This document shows positions 8,517 through 16,841 of a DNA stretch of 64,000 bases, one piece after another. The position numbers and the translations under genes were made by a program. This DNA comes from UBA4742 sp963773335 (GTDB lineage Bacteria > Actinomycetota > Acidimicrobiia > Acidimicrobiales > Acidimicrobilacustridaceae), in assembly GCA_963773335.1 (NCBI GenBank), contig CAVZAT010000004.1, positions 1,302,001 to 1,366,000 on the forward strand. The letters run 5' to 3'. Every line of letters starts with the position of its first letter. The first letter of the stretch is position 1. Under the pieces are notes generated by a model. That model saw nothing but the letters and a program-made list of their open reading frames with translations, was not told the origin of the DNA and searched no databases.

Positions 8517-9923
8517 GTGACCGACCCACCGCCGGGTCGGCCCGACCCGGGCCTCCCCGGCGAGCGGGCGATCCGCGACATCTTCCGGGCCAGCCCCCAC
8601 GACCGTGAGATCCTGCGCCTGGCGGCGCCGGCCCTGGGCGCGCTGGTGGCCGAGCCGCTGTACATCCTGTGCGACACCGCGGTGGTGGGCCACCTGGGCA
8701 CCGACCAGCTGGCCGGACTGGCCGTGGCCAGCAACATCCTGCTGCTGGGCTACTCGATCTTCATCTTCCTGGCCTACGGAACCACCGCCGCGGTGGCCCG
8801 CCTGCTGGGCGCCGACCAGGAAGCCGACGCCGCGCACCAGGCGGTGCAGGGCATGTGGCTGGCCCTGCTGGTCGGGCTGGTGCTGGTCGTGGTGGGCGCG
8901 GCCACCGCCCCGTGGCTGGTGTCGGCGCTGGGGGCCACCGGCACGGTGGCGGCCAACGCGCTGGTGTACCTGCGCCTCAGCCTGATCGGCATCCCCGGCC
9001 AGCTGGTGGTGCTGGCCGGCACCGGGTACCTGCGGGGACTGCAGGACACCCGCACACCACTGCTCGTGTCGATCGCCTCGGCGCTGGGCAACCTGGTGCT
9101 CGAGGTCGTCCTCATCTACGGATTCGGGTTCGGGATCGGCGCCTCGGCCGTCTCCACCGCCGGGGCCCAGCTCGCCTCGGCGGCCGTGTACGTGTGGTGG
9201 GTTCGCCGGGCCGTGCGCCATCACCAGATCGGCCTGAGGCCCCACGGTCGAACCCTGCGCCGGCTGGCCGTGGTGGGGGGCGACCTGTTCGTGCGCACGG
9301 TGGCGCTGCGCGGCGCGCTGGTGGTGGCCACCGCGGTGGCCACCCGGCTGGGCACCGTGGCCCTGGCCGCGCACCAGATCGCCTTCCAGATCTGGAACCT
9401 GCTGGCCCTGGCCCTCGACGCCATCGCCATCGCCGGCCAGGCCCTCATCGGTCGGTTCCTGGGCGCCCGGGACGTGGCCGCCGCCCGCCGGGCCGGGCGG
9501 CGCATGATCGAGTGGGGGCTGGTGGCCGGCATCGCCTTCGGCCTGGTCACCTTCGCCCTGCGCGGGGAGCTGCCCGCCATCTTCTCGAGCGACCCGGCCG
9601 TGGTGACCCTGGCCGCCTTCGTGCTGGTGTTCGTGGCCGCCATGCAGCCGGTGAACGGGGTGGTCTTCGTGCTCGACGGCCTGCTGATCGGCGCCGGCGA
9701 CCTGCGCTACCTGGCTGTGGCCATGATGATCCCCAGCGCCCTGTTCGCCGCGTTGGCCCTGGGGGTGCTCCGGGCCGGTCTGGGCATCGGCTGGCTGTGG
9801 AGCGCGCTCATCGTGTTCATGGTGGCCCGCCTGGTCGGGCTGGGGTGGCGGTGGGTGGGCGGCGGCTGGGCCGTGACGGGCGCGGCTCGCGACGCTGGCC
9901 CGTCCCGGCCGGGGTCGACCTAG
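8517..9923 (+). CDS. MATE family efflux transporter (DinF-like)
   Basis: 468 residues, about 12 membrane segments in two repeats, the usual MATE length. The DinF-type N-terminus ILRLAAPALGALVAEPLYIL is followed by DTAVVGHLGTDQLAGLAVAS, and the second half begins LRRLAVVGGDLFVRTVALRG with AAHQIAFQIWNLLALALDAI. The start is GTG 8517 (MTDPPPGRPDPGLPGERAIR). It is probably cotranscribed with the ABC cassette. It would exchange Na+ or H+ for an organic cation, but the substrate is not predictable. Its stop overlaps the convergent Eis-like stop. Confidence 0.92.
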   Translation: MTDPPPGRPDPGLPGERAIRDIFRASPHDREILRLAAPALGALVAEPLYILCDTAVVGHLGTDQLAGLAVASNILLLGYSIFIFLAYGTTAAVARLLGADQEADAAHQAVQGMWLALLVGLVLVVVGAATAPWLVSALGATGTVAANALVYLRLSLIGIPGQLVVLAGTGYLRGLQDTRTPLLVSIASALGNLVLEVVLIYGFGFGIGASAVSTAGAQLASAAVYVWWVRRAVRHHQIGLRPHGRTLRRLAVVGGDLFVRTVALRGALVVATAVATRLGTVALAAHQIAFQIWNLLALALDAIAIAGQALIGRFLGARDVAAARRAGRRMIEWGLVAGIAFGLVTFALRGELPAIFSSDPAVVTLAAFVLVFVAAMQPVNGVVFVLDGLLIGAGDLRYLAVAMMIPSALFAALALGVLRAGLGIGWLWSALIVFMVARLVGLGWRWVGGGWAVTGAARDAGPSRPGST

Positions 9924-11161
9924 AAGCGGGTCAGGCAGAAAGGCTGGTGCTCGGCCGCGAACAACCGATCGGCCCGGACCAGCACCTCGTCGGATCGGAC
10001 CGCGATCCGCCCGGCCCGCGCCAGGGTGGAGGCGGTCACGCCGCCCAGGAAGAGCGAGCCGAGCTCAGCCACGTCCAGCTCGAGATCGGCGAGCTGATCC
10101 GTACGGGTGACCTCTGCGACCCCCGGCGACCCCTCGGTCGGGCTGACCACGCGATAGCGGCCAGAACCCGCAGGACGGAACCGGTCGGTGACCCCCAGGA
10201 CCAGCTCGTCAGCCGAGCCGTAGACCCGGGCCGACAGGGCGGCCACCGGATCCAGGATGCGCACCCACAGGAAGTCGGCCTGGGACCGCACCTGGTAGGC
10301 CCGCCAGTCGGCCAAGCGCCATGCCAACGCATCATCGAGCGGTGCGGCACCGATCTCGAGCGATTCGGTCAGGTCGATGTCGAGCAGGTAGCGCCACAGG
10401 ACGGCCTCGGCATCGGGATCGGCGGCCACCACCTCGCCCACTTCGGTCACCCAGTGACCCGACGGTCCGTCTCGACGCACCTTGTAGGTGGCATAGCCCC
10501 CTGAGCTGGGCGCTCCGGCTGGCGGATCGCACAGGATGGTGAAGTGCTCGCCTCCGCCCACCCCCGTCGCGGTGGGCCCGAAGATGGCCGGCCAGAAGCC
10601 CTCGGGACGGGTCATGCCCCCGACCCGGGCCGCCAGCGCAGCCTCGTAGCGCGCCGGCGCGGCGGCCACGGCCTCGGCGTCGTCCACCAGCCGCAGCGAC
10701 CAACCGGACGGGACCGGATCGGTGAAGGCCGACCGGGCCCGGGCGATGCGCACCGACTGGTGGCGGCTGGCCACGCCGTAGCCGAAGCGGCGGTAGATGG
10801 TGGCCTCCGACGCGGTGAGCACTGCCACCGAGCACCCGGCGCCATCCACGTCGTCGAGCTGGCGCGCCATCAGAGCGGACAGCACGCCTTGACGTCGATG
10901 GGTGGGCAACACGCCCACCGCGGTCACCCCGGCCACCGCCAGCCGCCCGCCGCCGGGCAGCGTCAGGCGTTGGTCGAATGAACCGGTGACCCCGCACAGC
11001 ACCCCGTCGCCACCGAAGGCCCCCAGCATGTGGGGCCATTCGGTGGTGGAGAGGGACTGGGCCCGCTGCTCGGGTGTCGAGCGAACCGAGAAGGCGGCGT
11101 CGTCGAGGCCGATGAAGGCATCGGCATCAGCCGGTTGGAGCTGGCGCAGGTCGAGATCCAC
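9920..11161 (-). CDS. Eis-like GNAT N-acetyltransferase
   Basis: 413 residues with Eis architecture: N-terminal GNAT domain with the acetyl-CoA motif (VLPTHRRQGVLSALM), a second GNAT-like domain, and a C-terminal SCP2-like domain. The Tyr in IYRRFGYG matches the general acid (Tyr126) of M. tuberculosis Eis. The protein ends in Phe (QPFCLTRF), as Eis does, where the C-terminal carboxylate is catalytic. Starts GTG 11161. Eis enzymes acetylate amines of aminoglycosides and other compounds; whether this one modifies drugs is unknown. It is convergent with the MATE exporter, and the stop codons overlap. Confidence 0.88.
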   Translation of the reverse strand: MDLDLRQLQPADADAFIGLDDAAFSVRSTPEQRAQSLSTTEWPHMLGAFGGDGVLCGVTGSFDQRLTLPGGGRLAVAGVTAVGVLPTHRRQGVLSALMARQLDDVDGAGCSVAVLTASEATIYRRFGYGVASRHQSVRIARARSAFTDPVPSGWSLRLVDDAEAVAAAPARYEAALAARVGGMTRPEGFWPAIFGPTATGVGGGEHFTILCDPPAGAPSSGGYATYKVRRDGPSGHWVTEVGEVVAADPDAEAVLWRYLLDIDLTESLEIGAAPLDDALAWRLADWRAYQVRSQADFLWVRILDPVAALSARVYGSADELVLGVTDRFRPAGSGRYRVVSPTEGSPGVAEVTRTDQLADLELDVAELGSLFLGGVTASTLARAGRIAVRSDEVLVRADRLFAAEHQPFCLTRF

Positions 11162-11185
11162 CCCGCCGGTCTAGACCAGACGCGG

Positions 11186-11689
11186 TCAGCCCTGGCAGTG
11201 GTTATTGAAGTAGTCGCTGATCTTCTGGGTGGCGGCCTTGACCGCTGGTGTGTCGACGTCGGCGCTGGCCTTCGCCAAGGCCGAGGGGTCGGTCAGGCTG
11301 GCACCCTTGATGTCCTTGGTGAACTTGGCATAGGCGTCGCCCACCGTCTTGTAGTCGGACTTGAGGCTGTCGGGCACCTTCGCACCCAGAGCTTCGTACT
11401 CGGCGTTGAGCGCGGAGGTGTCAGTCTTGTTGCCGGTGATGGCGGCCGAGGCCGAGCTCAGCATCCTGCCGTAGGCGGTGGCGGCCTGCAGGCATTCGGT
11501 CGACGACAGCGCTCCCAGCGCGCCACTGCTCGAGCCGGAGCCACTGCTCGAGGCCTTGGCCGTGGTGGTGGTCGTCTTCTGGGCGGAGCCGGCCGAGACG
11601 TTCGACTTCTTCGAGCTCGAACAGGCCGCGGCCAACGAGGCCACCAGCAGGCAGGCCACGAGCAGGCCGCTGACGCGCTTGAGTTCCAT
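11186..11689 (-). CDS. Putative lipoprotein, Ser/Thr-rich linker
   Basis: 167 residues. Signal peptide MELKRVSGLLVACLLVASLA with lipobox LAAAC (Cys at ~23), then a low-complexity S/T/G linker (~25-60) and a helical C-terminal domain of ~105 residues. That domain starts SSTECLQAATAYGRML and ends ISDYFNNHCQG, so two Cys could form a disulfide at its ends. A GGAG-type ribosome site precedes ATG 11689, and a TAGGGT box lies ~50 bp further upstream. The neighbouring lipoprotein has the same layout (Cys, helices, ending YVQAHCS), so the two may be paralogs. No function recognised. Confidence 0.8.
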   Translation of the reverse strand: MELKRVSGLLVACLLVASLAAACSSSKKSNVSAGSAQKTTTTTAKASSSGSGSSSGALGALSSTECLQAATAYGRMLSSASAAITGNKTDTSALNAEYEALGAKVPDSLKSDYKTVGDAYAKFTKDIKGASLTDPSALAKASADVDTPAVKAATQKISDYFNNHCQG

Positions 11690-11845
11690 GGTTCCCTCTC
11701 CATCGTGGCCGGCGGACCCGGCCTCTTCACCGGTCGAGACCCTAGATCAGGGGCCCGGGCGGACTGAGCATGGTGTTGACGTGACGTCGGGCCCACGGTT
11801 ACGGCGGGTCCAGCTCTCGATCATCGACCTCGGACGCCACGGACC

Positions 11846-12415
11846 TTAGGAGCAATGCGCCTGCACGTAGCGGTCAAGATCGTGGGCCGCGTCCGTCACC
11901 GCCGGCGCCGTCACCGAGGTGACGGCCTGGTCGAGTTGCGATCCGTCGTCAGAGCCGGCCTCGTCGAGCGCCCGGGCCGCGGTGCCGTAGGCCTGGGCCA
12001 AGACGTCGAGGTCGTGGGCCACCGGGCCAGGCACCCGCGCTCGCCGCGCTGCGGTTGCCCGGGCCAGCGCCGCCTCCTCGGACCGACCGGCGTCGTCGCC
12101 GAGCCCGATCGTGCCCGCCACCAGCCCCGCGTAGAGCTGGATCACCTCGGCACAGACCGGCACGGTCGAGGCCGGCGCCGACAGAGACGTCGACGGAGCG
12201 GGCGCGTCGGGGGCGCGATCGCTCGGCTCCGATGCTGGCGCGGTGGGCCTCGTCTGCCGCCCGGCCGAGGTGGGTGCCCCGGACGCCCTGGTGGCGCCCG
12301 ATCCTGTGGCGCACCCTGCGGCGGTCACGGCCAACCCGGCCAGGGCCAGCACACCGAGGGTGGCACGGGCGCGCCCGACGTGCCCGAGCCGGGTGGCAGA
12401 AGCGGTGCTCGCCAT
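11846..12415 (-). CDS. Putative lipoprotein, Pro/Ala-rich linker
   Basis: 189 residues. N-terminal signal ending LAVTAAGCATG with lipobox TAAGC (Cys ~35), a Pro/Ala/Ser-rich linker to about residue 85, then a domain from VCAEVIQLYAGLVAG to DLDRYVQAHCS with one Cys at each end. The same plan is seen in the next lipoprotein (starts 11689), which suggests a tandem paralog pair despite low identity. The start ATG 12415 has GGGAG upstream, and TTGACC lies about 20 bp before it. Likely anchored on the outer face of the membrane; function unknown. Confidence 0.75.
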   Translation of the reverse strand: MASTASATRLGHVGRARATLGVLALAGLAVTAAGCATGSGATRASGAPTSAGRQTRPTAPASEPSDRAPDAPAPSTSLSAPASTVPVCAEVIQLYAGLVAGTIGLGDDAGRSEEAALARATAARRARVPGPVAHDLDVLAQAYGTAARALDEAGSDDGSQLDQAVTSVTAPAVTDAAHDLDRYVQAHCS

Positions 12416-12515
12416 GGATCACTCCCGAGGGGTCAACCCCTTCCGCCGGTCGTGACCAGGCGCACCCTAGCGGGCCACCGTGGCGCGCGACAGCCCCCTG
12501 TCCGGCCAGAGCCGG

Positions 12516-13976
12516 TCAGGCCTGGGCGCGGCGCTGCTCGAGGAGCTGGGTGGCCACTCGGCCGTCGGCCTGGCCCTGGGTGGCCTTCATGATCTTGCCG
12601 ATGAAGGCGCCCGACACCTTCTTGCGTCGCTTGTCGTCGCCGTGGACGTAGCTGTCCCAGTCGTCGGGGTTGGCGGCGATGATCTCGTCCACCACGGCCG
12701 CCAGATCCGCGGTGTCCATGGCCTCGAACCCGTGGGCCTTGGCGACGGCCTCGGCCTCGGCGCCGGTGGCCACCATCTCGGCCAGCACCGTCTTGGCCTG
12801 CGTGGCGGTCAGGCGACCGTCCAGCTCGAGCGCCACCAGTCCCGCCAACTGGGCCGGCTCCAGGTCGGCGGCACCGTCCACGGCCAGGTTGTGCTCCACA
12901 TGGGTCAGGACCCGCGTCGGGTCGCCGCCCACGGCGATGGCCCCCAGGGCCAGGTCGTCGAGGCCTCGTTCCACGTGGATGGCCACCGCCGGGGGTTCGA
13001 CCCCGGCGGCCTCGGCCAGGCGACGGCGTCGCTGGGCGGGCAGCACACCGAGGCCGGCGCGGATCGACTCGATCCACTCGCTCGACGGATCGAGCTCCAC
13101 CAGATCGGGCTCCAGGAAGTAGCGGTAGTCCTCGGCGCCCTCCTTGGATCGACCGGCACGGGTTCGCCCGGCCTCCTCGTCCCAGTGCCGGGTCTCCTGG
13201 CGGACGCGCTCCCCCGCCTCGATCACGTCGACCTGGCGCCGGGCCTCGAACTCGATGGCGCGCCCCAGCGAGCGCAACGAGTTCACGTTCTTGATCTCGC
13301 AGCGCAGGCCGAGCTCGGCGGTGCCCTGCGGACGAACCGACACGTTGGCGTCAACCCGCATCGACCCCTCCTCCATCTTGCCGTCCGAGGCCCCGACGGC
13401 CACCAGGATGGCCCGCAGCTCCGACACGTAGGCCCGGGCGTCGTCGCCGGAACGCAGATCAGGACGGCCGACGATCTCGATGAGCGGGACGCCGGCGCGG
13501 TTGTAGTCCACCAGCGAGGACTCGGCCCCGTGGATGCGGCCGTCACCGCCCTGGTGCGACGACTTGCCCGTGTCCTCCTCGAGGTGGGCCCGTTCGATGC
13601 CGATGCGGGTGCCGTCGGGCAGGTCGAGCCAGCCGTCGACGTTGAGCGGCTCGTCGAACTGGCTGATCTGGTAGTCCTTGGGCATGTCCGGGTAGAAGTA
13701 GTTCTTGCGGGCGAAGGTCGAGCGCTGAACGGTGCAGTTGAGGGCCAGCCCCACGCGGATGCCCAACTCGACGGCCCGGCGGTTGACCACCGGCAACGAT
13801 CCGGGTAGGCCCAGCGTCACCGGGTCGATGTGGGTGTTCGGCGCCCCACCGAAGGCGTTGGGCGCCGCGCTGAACATCTTGGTGGCGGTGGCCAGTTCGG
13901 CGTGGACCTCGAGGCCGATGACCACCTCCCAGCGATCGCCGGTGGTCGGGCTGGTGACGATCAGCGGCTCGCTCAT
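12516..13976 (-). CDS. gatB: Asp-tRNA(Asn)/Glu-tRNA(Gln) amidotransferase subunit B
   Basis: tRNA-binding and kinase subunit of GatCAB, which converts misacylated Glu-tRNA(Gln) or Asp-tRNA(Asn). 486 residues, normal size. WEVVIGLEVHAEL, NYFYPDMPKDYQISQ and the C-terminal GatB/YqeY domain (IANPDDW-type region ending GKIMKATQGQADG) are visible. ATG 13976 overlaps the gatA stop (ATGA), so it is the third gene of a coupled gatC-gatA-gatB operon. It implies that this organism lacks, or does not rely on, glutaminyl-tRNA synthetase. Confidence 0.96.
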   Translation of the reverse strand: MSEPLIVTSPTTGDRWEVVIGLEVHAELATATKMFSAAPNAFGGAPNTHIDPVTLGLPGSLPVVNRRAVELGIRVGLALNCTVQRSTFARKNYFYPDMPKDYQISQFDEPLNVDGWLDLPDGTRIGIERAHLEEDTGKSSHQGGDGRIHGAESSLVDYNRAGVPLIEIVGRPDLRSGDDARAYVSELRAILVAVGASDGKMEEGSMRVDANVSVRPQGTAELGLRCEIKNVNSLRSLGRAIEFEARRQVDVIEAGERVRQETRHWDEEAGRTRAGRSKEGAEDYRYFLEPDLVELDPSSEWIESIRAGLGVLPAQRRRRLAEAAGVEPPAVAIHVERGLDDLALGAIAVGGDPTRVLTHVEHNLAVDGAADLEPAQLAGLVALELDGRLTATQAKTVLAEMVATGAEAEAVAKAHGFEAMDTADLAAVVDEIIAANPDDWDSYVHGDDKRRKKVSGAFIGKIMKATQGQADGRVATQLLEQRRAQA

Positions 13977-15487
13977 CGGGCGGCCTCCGACGTGTCGGCC
14001 GGCGCTCGGAGCGGCGCGACCGATTCGAGCACGGCCGCGGCCGCCAGCAGCCGGACCTCGCCGAGTTGGGGGGCCAGCAGCTGCACCCCCACCGGCAGGC
14101 CGTCGTCCCCGGTGCCGAAGGGAACCGAGATGGCCGGGTCCCCCGACAGGTTGCTGGGGATGGTGCACACGTCGTTGAGGTACATGGCCAGCGGATCGGC
14201 TTTGGCTCCGAAGGCGAAGGCGGTGGTGGGCGAGGTCGGGGTCACCAGCAGGTCGAACTGGCGGTAGGCGTCGGCGAAGTCGCGGATGATCAGCGTTCGC
14301 ACCTTCAGAGCCTTGCCGTAGTAGGCGTCGTAGTAGCCGGCCGACAGGGCGTAGGTGCCCAACATGATGCGTCGCTTGACCTCGGGCCCGAACCCGGCGG
14401 TGCGGGTCGCGGTCATCATCTCGCCGGTGGTGGGCGCGTCCACCCGCAGGCCGTAGCGGACCCCGTCGTAGCGGGCCAGGTTGCTCGAGGCCTCGGCCGG
14501 GGCGATCAGGTAGTAGGCCGACAGGCCGTAGGTGGCAGCGGGTACGTGGGCCTCGCCCACCGTGGCGCCGGCCGCGGCCAGTGCGTCGGCCGCCTGGGTC
14601 ACCCGTGCGGCCACATCCGGCGCGATCCCGTCACCCATGAGCTCGGTGATCACGCCCACGCGCAGGCCGGCCACGCCGGCGTCCAGGGTGGCGCCGAACG
14701 ATGGCGGCGCTTCGGGGATGGAGGTCGAGTCGAGTGGGTCGGGCCCGGCGATGGCGTCGAGCACGGCGGCGGCGTCGGCCACCGTGGTGGCGAACGGGCC
14801 GATCTGGTCGAGAGAGGAGGCGAAGGCGATCAGCCCCGACCGCGAGACCAGGCCGTAGGTGGGCTTGAGCCCCACCACCCCACACAGGGCCGCGGGTTGA
14901 CGGATCGAGCCGCCGGTGTCGGACCCCAACGCCACCGGCGCGAACCCCGCGGCCACCGCCGCCGCGCTGCCACCGGAGGAGCCCCCTGGCACCCGCGTCG
15001 GGTCATGCGGGTTGCGGGTCGGACCGAACGCCGAGTTCTCGGTCGAGCTGCCCATGGCGAACTCGTCGAGGTTCGTCTTGCCGATGACGATGGCATCGGC
15101 GGCCGCCAGCCGCGACACGACGGTGGCGTCGTACGGTGGCCGCCAGCCGGCCAGGATCCTCGACGAGCAGGTGGTGGGCACCCCTCGGGTGCACAGGTTG
15201 TCCTTGAGCGCGATGGGCACCCCGGCCAGCGGGCCCACCCGTTCGCCCGCCGCCACACGATGGTCGAGGTCGTCGGCCGCGGCCCGGGCCTGGTCGGCCA
15301 TCACCAGGTTGAAGGCGTGGACGGTGTCCTCTGCCTCGGCCACACGAGCCAGATGGGCCTCGACCACCTCGCGGGCCGAGCGCTCGCCGGCGGCCACGGC
15401 CGCGGCCAACGCCACCGCCGATCCCAATGGCGGGCTGGCGGCCCGGCTGGTGGCGTCGTTCACCGACGCGCCCGGAGGCCCGCTCAC
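13973..15487 (-). CDS. gatA: Amidotransferase subunit A (amidase)
   Basis: Glutaminase subunit of GatCAB. 504 residues with the amidase signature. The Lys of the Ser-cisSer-Lys triad is in VPIALKDNLC; the Gly/Ser-rich PGGSSGGSAAAVAAG and GSDTGGSIRQPAA carry the two Ser. I chose GTG 15487 (MSGPPGASVNDATSRAA), which overlaps the gatC stop as GTGA; the much longer upstream open frame runs into gatC and ferredoxin DNA and has no protein-like composition. The 3' end overlaps gatB. Confidence 0.96.
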   Translation of the reverse strand: MSGPPGASVNDATSRAASPPLGSAVALAAAVAAGERSAREVVEAHLARVAEAEDTVHAFNLVMADQARAAADDLDHRVAAGERVGPLAGVPIALKDNLCTRGVPTTCSSRILAGWRPPYDATVVSRLAAADAIVIGKTNLDEFAMGSSTENSAFGPTRNPHDPTRVPGGSSGGSAAAVAAGFAPVALGSDTGGSIRQPAALCGVVGLKPTYGLVSRSGLIAFASSLDQIGPFATTVADAAAVLDAIAGPDPLDSTSIPEAPPSFGATLDAGVAGLRVGVITELMGDGIAPDVAARVTQAADALAAAGATVGEAHVPAATYGLSAYYLIAPAEASSNLARYDGVRYGLRVDAPTTGEMMTATRTAGFGPEVKRRIMLGTYALSAGYYDAYYGKALKVRTLIIRDFADAYRQFDLLVTPTSPTTAFAFGAKADPLAMYLNDVCTIPSNLSGDPAISVPFGTGDDGLPVGVQLLAPQLGEVRLLAAAAVLESVAPLRAPADTSEAAR

Positions 15488-15786
15488 GGCTCCTCCCCCA
15501 GGATGGCGGGCACTCCGAAGCGGTCGCCCACCGGGTCGGGGGCCTGGGCCAGCACCTCGGTGCGGTCGAGGGTGGGTCCGACCACGTCCTCGCGCCACAC
15601 GTTGGCCAGTGGGTACGGGTGGGCGGTGGGCTCGACGTCGGCCACGTCCAGAGCCTCCACGTCGGCCGCGTGCTCGAGCACCGCGGCGAGCTGGCCGGTG
15701 AAGCGGTCGAGCTCGTCGGGGGTCAGCTCCAGGTGGGCCAGGTGGGCCACGTGGGCCACGTCGTCGCGGGTCAGGCGTTCGGGCAT
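15484..15786 (-). CDS. gatC: Amidotransferase subunit C
   Basis: Small stabilising subunit that wraps GatA and GatB. 100 residues: RLTRDDVAHVAHLAHLELTP followed by FTGQLAAVLEHAADVEALDV and a C-terminal REDVV segment, all standard for GatC. I chose ATG 15786 (MPERLTR) because a -10-like TACGAT lies exactly 7 nt before it, giving a leaderless mRNA; ATG 15795, three codons upstream, overlaps that box. First gene of the gat operon. Confidence 0.93.
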   Translation of the reverse strand: MPERLTRDDVAHVAHLAHLELTPDELDRFTGQLAAVLEHAADVEALDVADVEPTAHPYPLANVWREDVVGPTLDRTEVLAQAPDPVGDRFGVPAILGEEP

Positions 15787-15793
15787 GACGGCC

Positions 15794-15799
15794 ATCGTA
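15794..15799 (-). promoter_or_regulatory. Leaderless -10 box of gatC
   Basis: TACGAT on the minus strand, 7 nt before ATG 15786. No convincing -35; the -35 position falls inside the dispersed repeat at 15815. Confidence 0.5.
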
Positions 15800-15814
15800 G
15801 AGGGACCAGATACA

Positions 15815-15864
15815 TTGGCCCTCCGGTCGGCAAGCCTCCCTACGGGCGCTTCGCCATCCGGGTG
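15815..15864 (+). repeat. Dispersed intergenic repeat, locus A
   Basis: One copy of the family: module 1 TTGGCCCTCCGGTCGGCAAG then module 2 with GGGCGCTTCGCCATCCGGGT. It lies between the ferredoxin stop codon and the gatC promoter. Close matches occur at 22479, 29361, 48774 and 59800. Confidence 0.8.
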
Positions 15865-15879
15865 CCCGCCATGCCCAAA

Positions 15880-16104
15880 TCAGCGGTAAGGGTCGTCGAT
15901 CGCGGGTTCTTCCCACCAGTCGGCGGGAGCCGGTGACCAGTCCGGGTCGTCGAAGATGCAGTCCACGGGGCAGGGCTCGAGGCACTTGCCGCAGCCCGAG
16001 CACAGCTCGGGGATGATGATGACGTCGATCCCGTGGTTGAAGATGGCCCCGAACTGCGGCGGGCAGTGGCGGATGCAGGTGTCGCAGTTGATGCAGATCG
16101 ACAT
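15880..16104 (-). CDS. Ferredoxin with two [4Fe-4S] motifs
   Basis: 74 residues from ATG 16104. Cluster motif 1 is CINCDTCIRHCP and motif 2 is CSGCGKCLEPCP, separated by an Ile-rich strand, followed by an acidic Trp-containing tail (DWWEEPAIDD). It is likely a soluble low-potential electron carrier. The frame stays open upstream for about 36 codons and looks coding (RTQRLATHERNPKWRAAPLY directly before the Met), but it has no ATG/GTG/TTG before an in-frame TAG. A promoter-like element lies ~110 bp upstream of the Met. The true N-terminus may therefore be longer and hidden by an indel. No redox partner gene is adjacent. Confidence 0.88.
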   Translation of the reverse strand: MSICINCDTCIRHCPPQFGAIFNHGIDVIIIPELCSGCGKCLEPCPVDCIFDDPDWSPAPADWWEEPAIDDPYR

Positions 16105-16218
16105 GTCGATGTACAGCGGGGCGGCGCGCCACTTCGGGTTCCGCTCGTGGGTGGCCAGCCGCTGGGTACGGTTCGACGTCGGCTTCGATGTCGAGGAGGT
16201 CGGTCCGGCACAGCGGCC

Positions 16219-16246
16219 AACCTAGTCCCGACCGCGTCGTTGGCAA
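16219..16246 (-). promoter_or_regulatory. Probable ferredoxin promoter
   Basis: TTGCCA (16246-16241), 16 nt, TAGGTT (16224-16219) on the minus strand. The expected transcript start, near 16212, is far upstream of the annotated ATG, which supports a longer protein or a ~108-nt 5' UTR. Confidence 0.5.
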
Positions 16247-16380
16247 CGGGTGGCGGTCCACGGTCAGGCAGGTGCCGTACTGGCGTTGTAGGGTGCGCGA
16301 CGCGGGTCATCCAGTTGGTCCCCGCCCACCCGCCGATCGCACGGATCACCGCCGACCATCTTGTTAAGGAGCCTCTCGAC

Positions 16381-16788
16381 ATGGCGTACCAGTTCCTCAC
16401 CCAGGAGTGGATCGACGAGGCCAAGCGCCTCCAGGCCGAGGCCGGGCCCCCCGCCAGCCCGCCGGCCCACACCGTGCGCATGAACCAGATCATCACCGAC
16501 GTGCCCTTCGGTGACGGCGAGGTCCGGGCCTTCATGGACACCTCCAGCGGTGAGCTGAACCTGGACCTCGGTGAGCTGGACGGCCCCGACCTGACCGTGA
16601 CGGTCGACTACGCCACGGCCAAGGCCATCTTCGTGGACCAGAACCCTCAGGCCGGCATGCAGGCCTTCATGGCCGGCAAGATCAAGGTGCAGGGTGACAT
16701 GACCAAGCTCATGGCCATGCAGACCACCCAACCCGACCCCGCCGCCATCGAGCTGGGCCAGAAGATCAAGGACATGACCGCCGAATAG
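16381..16788 (+). CDS. SCP2 sterol-binding-fold protein
   Basis: 135 residues, a stand-alone SCP2-like lipid-binding domain: LDLGELDGPDLTVTVDYATA, then the loop and helix QAGMQAFMAGKIKVQGDMTK, the characteristic C-terminal SCP2 motif. ATG 16381 has a strong AAGGAG site (16366-16371) 9 nt before it, unlike the leaderless genes around it. Such proteins usually act on or carry acyl-CoA, fatty acids or steroids, but the ligand cannot be predicted. A TAGGGT box at 16289-16294 could be the -10. Confidence 0.88.
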   Translation: MAYQFLTQEWIDEAKRLQAEAGPPASPPAHTVRMNQIITDVPFGDGEVRAFMDTSSGELNLDLGELDGPDLTVTVDYATAKAIFVDQNPQAGMQAFMAGKIKVQGDMTKLMAMQTTQPDPAAIELGQKIKDMTAE

Positions 16789-16841
16789 CGTCTGGTCGAC
16801 CCGGCCACGTCAAAGACGTCGGTCGGGCCGTACCGCCGAGG

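Noticed and set aside
12990..13015. GGGGGTTCGACCCCGGCGG looks like a tRNA T-arm
   Set aside because: It lies inside the well-conserved gatB reading frame and there is no acceptor, D or anticodon arm around it.
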